The notes: generated by a model not told the origin, from the sequence alone. A stretch of DNA of 64,000 nt from Bradyrhizobium lablabi (GCF_900141755.1 NZ_LT670844.1:744001-808000), one strand, 5' to 3'; positions 26,841 through 36,438 are shown, numbered from the stretch's first letter. A program made the numbers and translations.

Positions 26841-28598
26841 CTACCCCTCGAACACTTCCGCCGACGCACGGCCGGCGCGCGCGACGAGTTTCTCGTCGGG
26901 TTCGGGCAGCGCTTCGCCCTTGTCGCGAAAGCGATTGGTGATGGGATAGCGGCGATCGCGCCCGAAATTCTTTTCTGTCACCTTGACGCCGGGGGCGGCC
27001 TGGCGGCGCTTGTACTCGGCGATGTTGAGCAGTCGGTCGATCCGCATCACCACATCGCGATCGAAGCCGGCCGCGATGATCGAGGCCAGCGGCTCTTCGC
27101 GCTCGACGAGGCGCTCCAGGATCGCATCGAGCACCTCGTAGGGCGGCAAAGAATCCTGATCGGTCTGGTTCTCGCGCAGCTCCGCGGTCGGCGGCCGTGT
27201 GATGATGTTGACCGGAATGACTTCGCCCGACGGCCCCAGCGCGCCCTCCGGCTTCCATGAATTGCGCAAGGCTGAAAGCCTAAACACTTCGGTCTTGTAG
27301 ATATCCTTGATCGGATTGAAGCCGCCGTTCATGTCGCCATAAAGCGTCGCGTAGCCGACCGACATTTCCGACTTGTTGCCGGTCGTGACCACCATCGCGC
27401 CCGACTTGTTGGAGATCGCCATCAACAGCGTGCCGCGGGCGCGCGCCTGCAGGTTTTCCTCGGTGATGTCGCGCGGCAGGCCTTTGAAGGTTTCCGACAG
27501 GATCGCCTCAAAGCCGTTGACGGCTTGCGCGATCGGCAGCACCTCGTAGCGGATGCCGAGCGCGGCCGCGAGTTTTGCGGCGTCGTCGAGCGACACCTGC
27601 GCGGTATAACGAAACGGCAGCATGACGCCGCGGACCCGCTCGGCGCCGAGCGCGTCGACCGCGATCGCGGCGCACAGTGCAGAGTCGATACCGCCGGACA
27701 CGCCGAGCAACACGCCGGGAAATCCGTTTTTGCCGACATAATCGCGCAGGCCCAGCACGCAGGCCGCGTAGTCGCCCTTGTCGCCGTCGACGACCGGCGC
27801 CATCGGCCCATTGCAGCGCCAGCCGGCCTCGGTCTTGCGCCAGCGCAAGGTCGTGATGCTTTCCTCAAAAGCCGGCAATTGCGCCGCCACCGACAAATCG
27901 GCATTGAGCGCGAACGACGCGCCATCGAACACGAGCTCGTCCTGGCCGCCGATCTGATTGAGATAGATCAGCGGCAGCCCGCTCTCGGTCACGCGGGCAA
28001 CCGCAACCGACAGCCGCACATCGTTCTTGTCGCGCGCGTAAGGCGAGCCGTTCGGCACGACGATAATTTCCGCCCCGGTCTCGGCGAGACATTCGACGAC
28101 GTTTTCGTATTCGGCGGACTCTTCCAGCCAGATGTCCTCACAAATGGGCACGCCGACCCGGATGCCGCGGACGGTCACGGGGCCGGCGGCAGGCCCAGGC
28201 GCGAACAGGCGTTTTTCGTCGAACACGCCGTAGTTCGGCAAATTGGCCTTGTAGCGAAGGGCCACGATGCGCCCCTCGTCCAGCAAGGCGAAGGCGTTGT
28301 AGAGCTTGCCGTCCTCGACCCAGGGACTGCCGATCAGGACAGCCGGGCCGCCGTCGGCGGTTTCCCGCGCCAAGCTCTCGATGGCGGCGCGGCACGCCGA
28401 CTGAAACGCCGGTTTCAGGACCAGATCTTCCGGCGGATAGCCGGTGATGAACAATTCCGGGAACACCAGCAGGTCGGCGCCCTCGGCGCGCGCCTTTTCC
28501 CGCGCGGGACGCACTTTGGCGGCGTTGCCCGCGACATCGCCCACGGTCGGGTTCAACTGGGCCAGCGTGATGACAAATTCTTCGGCACGTTCGGTCAT
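26841..28598 (-). CDS. nadE: Glutamine-dependent NAD+ synthase
   Basis: Makes NAD+ from deamido-NAD+, ATP and glutamine. The 585-residue protein has an N-terminal nitrilase-like amidase domain with the triad Glu48 (F-P-E-L-F), Lys117 (R-Y-K-A-N-L) and Cys153 (P-I-C-E-D-I-W). This releases ammonia from glutamine. The C-terminal synthetase domain has the P-loop S-G-G-I-D-S-A-L and T-G-N-K-S-E. I chose the ATG at 28596-28598 because it starts the amidase domain properly; a TTG at 28625 would add nine residues. It is last in an operon with DAHP synthase and dgkA. Confidence 0.96.
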   Translation of the reverse strand: MTERAEEFVITLAQLNPTVGDVAGNAAKVRPAREKARAEGADLLVFPELFITGYPPEDLVLKPAFQSACRAAIESLARETADGGPAVLIGSPWVEDGKLYNAFALLDEGRIVALRYKANLPNYGVFDEKRLFAPGPAAGPVTVRGIRVGVPICEDIWLEESAEYENVVECLAETGAEIIVVPNGSPYARDKNDVRLSVAVARVTESGLPLIYLNQIGGQDELVFDGASFALNADLSVAAQLPAFEESITTLRWRKTEAGWRCNGPMAPVVDGDKGDYAACVLGLRDYVGKNGFPGVLLGVSGGIDSALCAAIAVDALGAERVRGVMLPFRYTAQVSLDDAAKLAAALGIRYEVLPIAQAVNGFEAILSETFKGLPRDITEENLQARARGTLLMAISNKSGAMVVTTGNKSEMSVGYATLYGDMNGGFNPIKDIYKTEVFRLSALRNSWKPEGALGPSGEVIPVNIITRPPTAELRENQTDQDSLPPYEVLDAILERLVEREEPLASIIAAGFDRDVVMRIDRLLNIAEYKRRQAAPGVKVTEKNFGRDRRYPITNRFRDKGEALPEPDEKLVARAGRASAEVFEG

Positions 28599-28643
28599 GG
28601 CGTGATGGTGCCTCGCGCGCGGCAAAACTGCAATCGCATGCTT

Positions 28644-28997
28644 TTAGATCGCGCCCATGCGTTCGGCGATGGCAAACAGCCAGAACAGGCCCGCCATGAC
28701 GATCGCGACGCCGACCGCCGCCGAACCCATGTCCTTGACCCGCCCGATCTGCGGATCGTGATCGGTGGTGAGCCGGTCGGCGAGCTTCTCGATCGCGGTG
28801 TTGAGCAGCTCGACGACCAGGACCAGAACAACGACGGCGACCAGTTCGATGCGCCGCATCAGGGTCGTGCCGATCAGCCACGCCAGCGGCAGTGACAGCA
28901 CAAGGGCAACGATCTCCTCGCGAACGGCCTGTTCCGAGCGGACAGCAAAGATCAGGCCGTTACGCGTATTGATCGTCGCCTTCCAGAACCGCCGCAA
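28644..28997 (-). CDS. dgkA: Diacylglycerol kinase
   Basis: A 117-residue inner-membrane enzyme that phosphorylates diacylglycerol, recycling the lipid released during periplasmic glucan or lipid modification. Three hydrophobic helices and the signature segment V-V-E-L-L-N-T-A-I-E-K are intact. The only upstream start in frame is a TTG at 28997, one nucleotide after the stop codon of the DAHP synthase gene. Translation is therefore probably coupled. The nadE gene begins 45 nt downstream. Confidence 0.92.
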   Translation of the reverse strand: MRRFWKATINTRNGLIFAVRSEQAVREEIVALVLSLPLAWLIGTTLMRRIELVAVVVLVLVVELLNTAIEKLADRLTTDHDPQIGRVKDMGSAAVGVAIVMAGLFWLFAIAERMGAI

Positions 28998-28998
28998 C

Positions 28999-30387
28999 TT
29001 AGAGTCCCGCGGCGACCGGCATCGGTTTGGCCTTGCCGCCGCGCTCAGCCTTGAGCAATTCGGCGATCAGGAAAGCCATATCGATCGACTGCTCGGCATT
29101 GAGACGGGGATCGCAGACCGTGTGATAGCGGTCGTTGAGATCCTCGTCGGTGATGGCGCGCGCGCCGCCGATGCATTCGGTGACGTCCTGGCCGGTCATC
29201 TCCAGATGCACGCCGCCGGCATGCGTCCCCTCCGCCGCGTGAACGGTGAAGAACGATTTTACTTCGGACAGGATGCGGTCGAACGGCCGCGTCTTGTAGC
29301 CGGTCGTCGAGGTGATGGTGTTGCCGTGCATCGGATCGCACGACCAGACCACGACTTTACCCTCGCGCTTAACGGCACGGATCAATTGCGGCAGATGATC
29401 GCCGACTTTGTCGGCGCCGAAACGGTTGATTAGCGTCAACCGCCCGGGCTCATTGTCCGGATTGAGCACGTCGATCAGCCGCACCAGTTCGTCCGGTTTC
29501 AGCGAGGGTCCGCATTTCAAGCCGATCGGATTCTTGATGCCGCGGAAATATTCGACATGGCCGTGATCGAGCTGGCGGGTACGGTCGCCGATCCAGATCA
29601 TGTGACCCGAGGTCGCATACCAGTCCCCGGTCGTGGAATCGACGCGGGTGAAAGCCTGCTCGTAGCCAAGCAATAACGCTTCGTGGCTGGTGTAGACGTC
29701 GGTCGAGCGCAGCTCAGGGTGGCCTTCAAGATCGAGCCCGCAGGCGCGCATGAAATTCAGCGCGTCCGAGATGCGGTCCGCCAGTTCCTTGTAACGCCGC
29801 GACTGCTGGGAATCCTTCAGGAACCCGAGCATCCACTGATGCACGCTGCCGAGATTGGCGAAACCGCCGGTCGCGAACGCGCGCAGCAGATTAAGCGTCG
29901 CCGCCGACTGGCGATAGGCCATCAACTGGCGCTGCGGATCGGGGGTGCGCGCTTCCGCCGTGAATGCGATATCGTTGACGATATCGCCGCGGTAGCTCGG
30001 CAGCTCGATCCCATTGAGCTTCTCGGTCGGCGAGGAGCGCGGCTTTGCAAACTGTCCGGCGATGCGGCCGATCTTCACCACCGGCACCGCGCCGGCATAG
30101 GTCAAGACCACCGCCATCTGCAGGAAGACGCGGAAGAAGTCCCGGATGTTGTTGGCGCCGTGCTCGGCAAAGCTTTCGGAGCAGTCGCCGCCTTGCAGGA
30201 GGAAGGCCTCGCCTGCGGCTACGCGCGCAAGCGCCTTTTTCAGGTTGCGGGCCTCGCCTGCAAAAACCAGCGGGGGAAACGTCGCAAGTTGCGCCTCGAC
30301 ATCCGCCAACGCCTTGGCATCGGGATAATCGGGGATCTGCTTGACCGGTCTGGCGCGCCAGCTGTCGGGTGTCCATCGCTCGGACAT
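28999..30387 (-). CDS. aroG: 3-deoxy-7-phosphoheptulonate synthase, class II
   Basis: The first enzyme of the shikimate pathway: it joins phosphoenolpyruvate and erythrose 4-phosphate. The 462-residue protein is of the plant/Mycobacterium-like class II type, with Q-G-G-D-C-S-E-S-F (metal-binding Cys), [10 protein letters not shown] and [15 protein letters not shown] carrying metal-ligating His and Glu. Unlike class I enzymes, it has no resemblance to E. coli AroFGH. The gene symbol is applied by function only. It is first in the operon with dgkA and nadE. Confidence 0.95.
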   Translation of the reverse strand: MSERWTPDSWRARPVKQIPDYPDAKALADVEAQLATFPPLVFAGEARNLKKALARVAAGEAFLLQGGDCSESFAEHGANNIRDFFRVFLQMAVVLTYAGAVPVVKIGRIAGQFAKPRSSPTEKLNGIELPSYRGDIVNDIAFTAEARTPDPQRQLMAYRQSAATLNLLRAFATGGFANLGSVHQWMLGFLKDSQQSRRYKELADRISDALNFMRACGLDLEGHPELRSTDVYTSHEALLLGYEQAFTRVDSTTGDWYATSGHMIWIGDRTRQLDHGHVEYFRGIKNPIGLKCGPSLKPDELVRLIDVLNPDNEPGRLTLINRFGADKVGDHLPQLIRAVKREGKVVVWSCDPMHGNTITSTTGYKTRPFDRILSEVKSFFTVHAAEGTHAGGVHLEMTGQDVTECIGGARAITDEDLNDRYHTVCDPRLNAEQSIDMAFLIAELLKAERGGKAKPMPVAAGL

Positions 30388-30552
30388 GACGTCAACTCCT
30401 TAAGCAAAAACCGCTACTTAATGGCCCATAGCGGCGGCCGGGTTATACACAGGCTGATCCCCAACCGCCAGTTGGATTTACAACCCCCGCGACAAACCCT
30501 TGCGGCAAAAGCCGAATTCGCATTTGGTGGAGGTATCGCGAAAGCACGGGGG

Positions 30553-31467
30553 GTGATCGCGGTGGCGGAGCCTGCACTCGACGACGTATTCATCGACGAC
30601 ATCAACTTCCCCGCAGTGGATGGTTATTTGCTGGGGGCGAGCCTGTTTTTGCCCCGTGGCGCCAAACGCCACGCCGTCCTGATCAATTCGGCGACTGCGG
30701 TTCCGCGCAAAATCTACCGGGGGTTTGCCGGCTATCTGGCGCGGCGGGGCTGCGCGGTCTTGACCTACGACTACCGCGGCACCGGCGATTCCCGGCAGAA
30801 ATCGCTGGTCGGCTATAACCAGCCGAAATCGCTGGTCGGCTTCAAGGCCTCGATGGCGGATTGGGCCGCGCTCGATGTCACGGCGGCGGTGGCCTGGATG
30901 CGGGAGCGCTACAAAACCCTGCCGCTCAGCTATGTCGGTCATTCCTTCGGCGGCCAGGCGCTTGGCCTGCTTCCCAACAACAAGGAAGTCTCTCGCGGGC
31001 TGCTGATCGCCGCCCAAGCCGGATACTGGAAGCTGATGGCCGCGCCGGAACGCTACCGCGTCTACGCGATGCTCAATTTCATAGGCCTCCCCGTTACCAG
31101 GATGCTGGGATATGCGCCGGGCTGGATGGGCATCGGCGAGGACCTGCCCAGGGGTGTGTTTGAACAATGGGTCGGCTGGGTCATGAGCGAGCGCTATTTG
31201 TTCACCGATCCCAAGCTTCCCGGCCTGACGAATTTTGCAAACTACAAGGGCGCGATGCGCGCGCTGTGCCTTTCCGACGATCCCTGGGCGACCCGGCCGG
31301 CGGTCGGCCTGTTGTGTTCGGGATTTACTTCGATCGAGCCGGAGATCCTGAGCGTCACGCCCGCGGACGCCGGCGTGAGCAAGATCGGCCATTTTGGTTT
31401 CTTCCGCCCCGAACATCGCGACTCGCTGTGGCGAGGTGCCGCCGAATGGCTCGAGGCGACGGATTAG
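30553..31467 (+). CDS. Alpha/beta hydrolase
   Basis: A serine-type alpha/beta hydrolase. The core has the nucleophile elbow G-H-S-F-G-G and an oxyanion-region D-Y-R-G-T-G-D-S. The C-terminal P-A-D-A-G-V-S-K-I-G-H-F-G-F-F-R segment holds the probable catalytic His. The homologous part starts near V-A-E-P-A-L-D-D-V-F. I placed the start at a GTG at 30553, but GTG 30562 and ATG 30421 are also possible; the open frame to 29683 is a shadow of the DAHP synthase gene. A 27-bp in-frame duplication (30798-30841) inserts nine residues. Substrate unknown. It is divergent from the DAHP synthase operon. Confidence 0.78.
   Translation: MIAVAEPALDDVFIDDINFPAVDGYLLGASLFLPRGAKRHAVLINSATAVPRKIYRGFAGYLARRGCAVLTYDYRGTGDSRQKSLVGYNQPKSLVGFKASMADWAALDVTAAVAWMRERYKTLPLSYVGHSFGGQALGLLPNNKEVSRGLLIAAQAGYWKLMAAPERYRVYAMLNFIGLPVTRMLGYAPGWMGIGEDLPRGVFEQWVGWVMSERYLFTDPKLPGLTNFANYKGAMRALCLSDDPWATRPAVGLLCSGFTSIEPEILSVTPADAGVSKIGHFGFFRPEHRDSLWRGAAEWLEATD
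30798..30841 (+). repeat. 27-bp in-frame tandem duplication inside the hydrolase gene
   Basis: The 17-bp word gaaatcgctggtcggct occurs at 30798-30814 and 30825-30841, exactly 27 bp apart. The protein reads QKSLVGYNQ-PKSLVGFK, which looks like a nine-residue duplication in the loop after the D-Y-R-G-T-G motif. Confidence 0.85.
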
Positions 31468-31726
31468 GTGCGGTGCACGACGAAACACCGATGTCTGTTA
31501 GGTGCGAACTTTGTGCCTCAACAGCGGTGAAGTGATCATCGCTACGACTGATCCCCACGCCGGCGAACTCACGGCCGGCGCGTCCTGAATGGGCGCGCGA
31601 GGTGCAATCTTGCTCGGCAAGGCGTGGACTGCGAAGCCGATCTGACGAGGCATCTGAAAGGGGCTGAAACCGGCATCAAAAACATTGCCGCAGTGCGCAG
31701 CCAATGCCGCTGTCGATCGCCTGGCC

Positions 31727-31939
31727 TCAGGCAGCGGTACTCAGCTTCTCGAATGCAGAGTTTTTCAGACGGTTGAGGTCGCGTTCGCCGGACGCCGCCT
31801 GCTGAAGGATATGCTCCGCCACTTCAAGCGGCGTTACAGACTTTCGGGCCAGGAAGCGGCGATCGGTGACGACCTCGTTCAACGCCTGCCGCATAACGGC
31901 AATCGTCGACGAATCGTATTTTTGCTTCAGATCAGTCAT
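31727..31939 (-). CDS. Small hypothetical protein
   Basis: A 70-residue basic protein from an ATG at 31937-31939, with GGAG about 9 nt upstream. It reads M-T-D-L-K-Q-K-Y-D-S and is predicted helical (A-V-M-R-Q-A-L-N-E-V-V, E-H-I-L-Q-Q-A-A). No signal peptide or known domain. The composition and start favour a real gene. The flanking gaps (31468-31726 and 31940-32006) hold nothing recognisable. Confidence 0.62.
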   Translation of the reverse strand: MTDLKQKYDSSTIAVMRQALNEVVTDRRFLARKSVTPLEVAEHILQQAASGERDLNRLKNSAFEKLSTAA

Positions 31940-32006
31940 CGTCGCGGCTCCAATTGTTGCCGCGTCATAGAGCCCTTTTGTAAAGGCCTGATGAACTGAA
32001 ACCGCC

Positions 32007-32144
32007 CTAGCCGCGCTCTGTTTTGGACTTCGACTGCCGCTTCGGCTCGGGCTGCGTATTACGGACGGCCTCTGCCAGCATCTCGCGCAGCTCAGCCTTG
32101 GTTTTCGCGGGTTCCCGCGTGAGGGATTTTTGCCATTGGGTCAT
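32007..32144 (-). CDS. Possible 45-residue hypothetical protein
   Basis: A short frame that starts M-T-Q-W-Q-K-S-L-T-R-E-P and ends P-K-R-Q-S-K-S-K-T-E-R-G before TAG. It is hydrophilic and highly basic at the C-terminus, with a helical middle (K-A-E-L-R-E-M-L-A-E-A-V). There is no good ribosome-binding site, which lowers confidence. Its strand and position next to the 31727 gene are compatible with a small two-gene unit. Confidence 0.4.
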   Translation of the reverse strand: MTQWQKSLTREPAKTKAELREMLAEAVRNTQPEPKRQSKSKTERG

Positions 32145-32238
32145 CAATTATATGTGGGGATTCGAAGGGGGAATTAAAGCCCCCTGGAACTGCCCGCTTA
32201 GGCGGCCAATCGCTGTCCCAAAATTCGTACGCGTCAAC

Positions 32239-33450
32239 TCAAAGAGCGAGAAACGCCTTGATCGCGATGACATTGATGATGTCGACGAAAAAGGCCGAGA
32301 CCAGCGGCAGAATGATGAAGGCGTTTGGTGACGGCCCGTAGTGCTCGGTCACCGCGGTCATGCTCGCGATCGCGGTCGGCGTCGCACCGAGGGAAAGGCC
32401 GGTGAATCCGGCACTCAGGACAGCGGCCTGGTAGTCCCGGCCGAGCAGCGGGAACAGCGCGAGGACGATGAACGCCACGGCCGCCACCGCCTGTATGGCG
32501 ACGACAACAAGCAGGGGCCCGGCGATTTCGGCCAGGGTCCAGAGCTGCATGCTCATCAACGATATCGCGAGAAACACCGAGAGCGCATAATCGGAAATGA
32601 GCGCCAGCGACGGCGTGCGCGCGGGCCACGGCAGCTTCGGAAAGATCAGCGGCACTGTGTTGGACAGCACGATGCCCATGATAAGACACGGCACGAAAAG
32701 CGGCAGCTTGATACCCATCTCGGTGATCGGCCTGTGCACCAGATATCCAAGGATCACGGCAATATTGATCATGAGCAGCGCGTACATGAAGCTGGACTTG
32801 TCGATCGGTTTGGCGTCCGCCTTGGGCGCTGTGTCTTCGGCGCCGGCCGCAGCAATCCCGGCGATCAGGTTTTGGCGCTCGATCAGGAATTTTGCAACCG
32901 GCCCACCGAGCAGGCTCGCCACGATCAAACCCAGCGTCGCCACCGCCGCACCGGTTTCGATCGCCGCGGGAAATCCATGCTCGGCCGCAATCGCGGGCGC
33001 CCAAGCGATTGCCGTGCCATGCCCACCGACGAGAGCGATAGATCCCATGATCACACCCGCCGCCGACGGCAGGCCGAACAGCGAAGCGCCGAGCATTCCA
33101 ACCACATTCTGCAGAAAGACGAAAATCGTCGTCAGCACGCACAAGACAATCAGCGCTCTGCCGCCGGCGAGCAGATCGGACAGTCGGGCGTTGATGCCAA
33201 CCGCCGCGAAGAAGATGACCAGCAACCTGTCACGGGCAATCATCTCGAAGCCGATTGCCCAGCCGGTTGCGGCATGAAAAACCCACAGGACAACCGCTGC
33301 AAGAAATCCGCCGGTGACCGGCTCGGGGATGTTATAATTACGCAGAAAAGCCAAGTTTCGTGTTACGATCACGCCGGCGAAATAGACGACGACACCGAGA
33401 GTAAGCGTCAGGAAATCCGGCGCTACAAGCGAATTGGCGGCTGGTGTCAT
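32239..33450 (-). CDS. gltS: Sodium/glutamate symporter
   Basis: A 403-residue inner-membrane protein with about ten to twelve helices in two inverted repeats. A glutamate-symporter signature is seen at N-I-P-E-P-V-T-G-G-F-L (first repeat). G-G-H-G-T-A-I-A-W-A follows about 100 residues later, and the second repeat has equivalent segments. It imports glutamate with Na+. The start is the ATG at 33448-33450. The gene has a divergent neighbour, the transglutaminase-like gene at 33716. Confidence 0.93.
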   Translation of the reverse strand: MTPAANSLVAPDFLTLTLGVVVYFAGVIVTRNLAFLRNYNIPEPVTGGFLAAVVLWVFHAATGWAIGFEMIARDRLLVIFFAAVGINARLSDLLAGGRALIVLCVLTTIFVFLQNVVGMLGASLFGLPSAAGVIMGSIALVGGHGTAIAWAPAIAAEHGFPAAIETGAAVATLGLIVASLLGGPVAKFLIERQNLIAGIAAAGAEDTAPKADAKPIDKSSFMYALLMINIAVILGYLVHRPITEMGIKLPLFVPCLIMGIVLSNTVPLIFPKLPWPARTPSLALISDYALSVFLAISLMSMQLWTLAEIAGPLLVVVAIQAVAAVAFIVLALFPLLGRDYQAAVLSAGFTGLSLGATPTAIASMTAVTEHYGPSPNAFIILPLVSAFFVDIINVIAIKAFLAL

Positions 33451-33650
33451 GATGCCCTTCCTGCTGTCGACCGGATTTCGGTTAGGGCCGCGTAGAAGTT
33501 TATTTCATTATCGGGGCCGTTGAAAGTTGCGGTGCGGAGCACCGAAAGCGTTTCGGTAGAGGACGATGTCTATCGCCGTCTCGCCGACGGGCGGATATGC
33601 CGCGCTGGCGCGGGATCATGTTCTGACAGCGTGCGCCACCACGCACCATC

Positions 33651-33695
33651 GTATTCCATTCTCGCGTATTCCATTCTCGCGTATTCCATTCTCGT
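33651..33695. repeat. 15-bp tandem repeat x3 upstream of the transglutaminase gene
   Basis: The unit gtattccattctcgc occurs three times head to tail, the last with one end change. It ends about 20 bp before the ATG at 33716, so it forms part of the 5' leader or promoter. Confidence 0.95.
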
Positions 33696-33715
33696 TCGGC
33701 AGAAGGAGTTGCACG

Positions 33716-34570
33716 ATGAAACGCATCCGCATCATCCATAAGACCGAGTACTTTTACAATCAGCCCGTCACATTTGGCCCACATCGAGCGATGATGCGGC
33801 CCCGCGAGGGGCACGATGCTCATATCGCGAGAGCGCGCGTCAAGGTCGAGCCGAAGGCAGAAGTGAGTTGGCTGCGCGACGTCTACGATAATTCCATCGC
33901 CATTCTCACCTTCGAAGGGAAGTCCGACAAGCTCAGCCTCGCAAGCGAAGTGGACGTCGATCTTTACTACGACGCCCTCAACGAATGGCCGATCTCGCCA
34001 GATGCCCGTTCCTTCCCATTCCAATACCCTCCGGAAGAGCACATCGATCTGATGGTGTATCGCCTGCCGAGCTATCCCTATGATGGGCCGATACTTCACC
34101 GATGGCTGCGAGATCTTTATCAGCCCGGTCAGGTCATCAACACGATCGATCTCCTCAGCAATCTGAACACGCACATCTATCGGTCATTCAAATATGATGC
34201 CCGTGACGCGCTTGGGGTTCAGCTGCCGAACGAGACACTGATGCGCGGCAGCGGAACGTGCCGCGACTTCGCGGTGTTCATGATGGAGGCTGCTCGATAT
34301 TGGGGATTCAGCGCGCGATTTGTCACCGGTTATATCCAAATGGCTGAGGGGCAGCATGGCGCCACTCACGCCTGGACGGAGATCTACATCCCCGGCGCGG
34401 GATGGCGCGGCTTCGATCCCACAAACAACAAACTCGTCAGCAGTGAACATATCCCCGTCGCTGTGTCGCGCGAACAGGAGAAGGCTTCTCCGCTGTCCGG
34501 TTCATGGGAGGGCCCGTCAGACGCCTTCGACCGGATGACGGTCTCGGTACAGGTCGTGGAAGCACCGTGA
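33716..34570 (+). CDS. Transglutaminase-like cysteine protease family protein
   Basis: A 284-residue protein. The N-terminal bacterial transglutaminase-like domain (residues 1-100) is followed by the core, with the triad Cys182 (S-G-T-C-R-D-F), His218 (A-T-H-A-W-T-E) and Asp234 (G-F-D-P-T-N). No signal peptide is visible, so the location is probably cytoplasmic. Members often accompany circularly permuted ATP-grasp and alpha-E genes in a cluster, but none is seen here. I chose the ATG at 33716 because AAGGAG lies just upstream; the open frame back to 33566 runs through the tandem repeat. The substrate is unknown. Confidence 0.92.
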   Translation: MKRIRIIHKTEYFYNQPVTFGPHRAMMRPREGHDAHIARARVKVEPKAEVSWLRDVYDNSIAILTFEGKSDKLSLASEVDVDLYYDALNEWPISPDARSFPFQYPPEEHIDLMVYRLPSYPYDGPILHRWLRDLYQPGQVINTIDLLSNLNTHIYRSFKYDARDALGVQLPNETLMRGSGTCRDFAVFMMEAARYWGFSARFVTGYIQMAEGQHGATHAWTEIYIPGAGWRGFDPTNNKLVSSEHIPVAVSREQEKASPLSGSWEGPSDAFDRMTVSVQVVEAP

Positions 34571-34661
34571 TGCCAATCGCGTCACAGCGGTTAACCTCCA
34601 AGCTATTGCTGCATCGCGAGACGCACGCTAGGCTCGGCCAAGTGGGTAGCAGGAGGCACGC

Positions 34662-35540
34662 GTGACTACATCGGATGACAGCAAGATTTCGGAAGATCGC
34701 CGCGAAGCGCTGCGCTACGCCTTCGCGGTCGGCAGCGGAGCGGCGCTGGCCTCCGCGCTTACGAGCCCGGCATCGGCCCAGGCGAGCCCGGATAACACGC
34801 TCGATCGCATCCGCGCCAACAAGGTGCTGCGCATCGCGGTGCTGCCGGGAGAGCTGCCCTATTTCAACAAGGACCTCGCCACCGGGACCTGGTCCGGCTT
34901 TTCGATCGAGATGGCCAACGACATCGCCAAGCTGCTCGACGTCCAGCTCGAATACACCGAATCGACCTACGGCAATTCGATCCTCGATCTGCAATCGAAC
35001 AAGATCGACCTCGGCTTTGCCCTCAACCCGACCCCACAGCGCGCTCTGGTCGTGGATTTTACCGCCACCGTCTTCCCGCATCCCTTTGGCGCCATGCTCA
35101 AGAAGGGTCTGGAAGCCAAGAGCTGGGCCGACATCAACAAGCCCGACGTCAAGATTGCGGTCGACGTTGGCTCCGCCAACGAGACGGTTGCCCGCCGCTT
35201 CGCGCCGAATGCGACCATCAAGTCGCTGAAGTCGCGCGACGAGGTCATGCTGGAGATGTCGTCGGGGCGGGTCGATTGCGTCGTCAACGCGCTGGTGCTT
35301 GGCCTGACGGCGATTGCCAAGAACCCGAACCTCGGCACCTACAAGATCCTGCAATCACCCTCGGTGGCGATTCCTTCCAGCATGGCGGTGCGGCGCGAAC
35401 CCGACAAGCGCTGGCGCGACTTCCTGTCGGTGTGGGTCGACTACAATCGCGGCATCGGGCAGATGCGCGAATGGTTCGTCAAGGGGTTGTCGCTGGCGAA
35501 CGTCAAGCCGGAAGACGTGCCGGTCGAACTCAACATCTGA
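34662..35540 (+). CDS. Periplasmic solute-binding protein of an amino-acid ABC transporter
   Basis: A 292-residue SBP_bac_3-type protein. A GTG start with GGAGG upstream is followed by a signal with R-R-E-A-L-R-Y, possibly a weak Tat motif, and hydrophobic A-S-A-L-T-S-P-A-S-A. The mature part has the L-R-I-A-V-L-P-G strand, G-F-S-I-E-M-A-N-D-I-A and D-L-G-F-A-L-N-P-T motifs of polar amino-acid binding proteins. It should deliver an amino acid or a derivative to a permease such as the one at 35723, which lies on the opposite strand. No ATPase gene is in the window. Confidence 0.88.
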   Translation: MTTSDDSKISEDRREALRYAFAVGSGAALASALTSPASAQASPDNTLDRIRANKVLRIAVLPGELPYFNKDLATGTWSGFSIEMANDIAKLLDVQLEYTESTYGNSILDLQSNKIDLGFALNPTPQRALVVDFTATVFPHPFGAMLKKGLEAKSWADINKPDVKIAVDVGSANETVARRFAPNATIKSLKSRDEVMLEMSSGRVDCVVNALVLGLTAIAKNPNLGTYKILQSPSVAIPSSMAVRREPDKRWRDFLSVWVDYNRGIGQMREWFVKGLSLANVKPEDVPVELNI

Positions 35541-35560
35541 GGGTCTTTGAAGCTATCTCG

Positions 35561-35672
35561 GACCTCATCCTGAGGAGCGGCGCCTTCGCCGCGTCTCGAA
35601 GGATGGCCGCGAGTCCGTATGTTGCGTCCATCCTTCGAGACGCTTGCTTCGCAAGCTCCTCAGGATGAGGTC
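35561..35672. repeat. Long palindromic repeat, family E
   Basis: Arms GACCTCATCCTGAGGAGC and GCTCCTCAGGATGAGGTC enclose an inner pair, cgtctcgaaggatgg and ccatccttcgagacg. It makes a 112-bp hairpin between the convergent binding-protein and permease genes and probably ends both transcripts. Confidence 0.9.
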
Positions 35673-35722
35673 CGTATTCTCCGTTATTCTGACGCGGACT
35701 TATGTGACGCGGCTTGACGGGC

Positions 35723-36391
35723 TCACGCCTTCTCATAAGTCAGGCCGCGCTCGAGCTTGCGTCCGACGAGCGTCGCCGGAAACAGGATCGCAAAGTAGAT
35801 CAGGGCCACGATCGTATACACTTCCAGCGGCCGATAGGTGTCGGCGTTGATCAGGGTTGCGTTGTAGACGAGATCGGGAACGGCGATCACGGACACCAGC
35901 GAGGTGTTCTTCAACTGCGTCACCGACTGGTTGACATAGGGTGCCAGCATGGGCTTGAGCGCCTGCGGCAGGATCACCAATCGCAGCACGCGCCATGGTT
36001 TTAGTCCGAGCGCCCTCGCCGCGTCCCATTGTCCGCTGTGCACGCTCTCGATGCTGCCACGCACGATCTCGGCGTAAAATGCGCCGCCATAAAGCGACAG
36101 CACGCTGACGGCGGCGGCATGTGCCGGGATGTTCACCCCGAGCACGACCGGAAGCGCATAATAGAACCAGATGATCTGAACCAATAGCGGCGTGCAGCGG
36201 AACAGTTCGATATAGGCGAGCAGCAGCCAGTCGATTACCGGCAAGCGCCGGAGCCGCAGGATGCCGACGAAAAGGCCGATCAATGTTCCGAGCACGACGG
36301 TGCCGATGGTATAGGCGATGGTCCAGCCGAGCCCGAGCCAGAACAAGTGGCTGTATTTGCCGAGGATCGCAAAATCCCAAACGTAGGGCAT
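35723..36391 (-). CDS. Amino-acid ABC transporter permease
   Basis: A 222-residue inner-membrane subunit of a polar amino-acid ABC importer with five to six helices. The EAA loop motif S-G-Q-W-D-A-A-R-A-L-G is intact. The start is the ATG at 36389-36391. It is 47 nt downstream of the DadA-like gene on the same strand, so import and oxidation of the same compound may be linked. There is no ATPase or second permease here; they may lie elsewhere or be shared. Confidence 0.92.
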   Translation of the reverse strand: MPYVWDFAILGKYSHLFWLGLGWTIAYTIGTVVLGTLIGLFVGILRLRRLPVIDWLLLAYIELFRCTPLLVQIIWFYYALPVVLGVNIPAHAAAVSVLSLYGGAFYAEIVRGSIESVHSGQWDAARALGLKPWRVLRLVILPQALKPMLAPYVNQSVTQLKNTSLVSVIAVPDLVYNATLINADTYRPLEVYTIVALIYFAILFPATLVGRKLERGLTYEKA

Positions 36392-36438
36392 GTCTGCTCC
36401 CGCTTAGAGCGCCCCTTGCGTTTGCCAATCGCCGGGCA

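Noticed and set aside
29683..30552. Upstream extension of the alpha/beta hydrolase frame
   Set aside because: It overlaps the class II DAHP synthase gene on the other strand, and no hydrolase homology lies in it.
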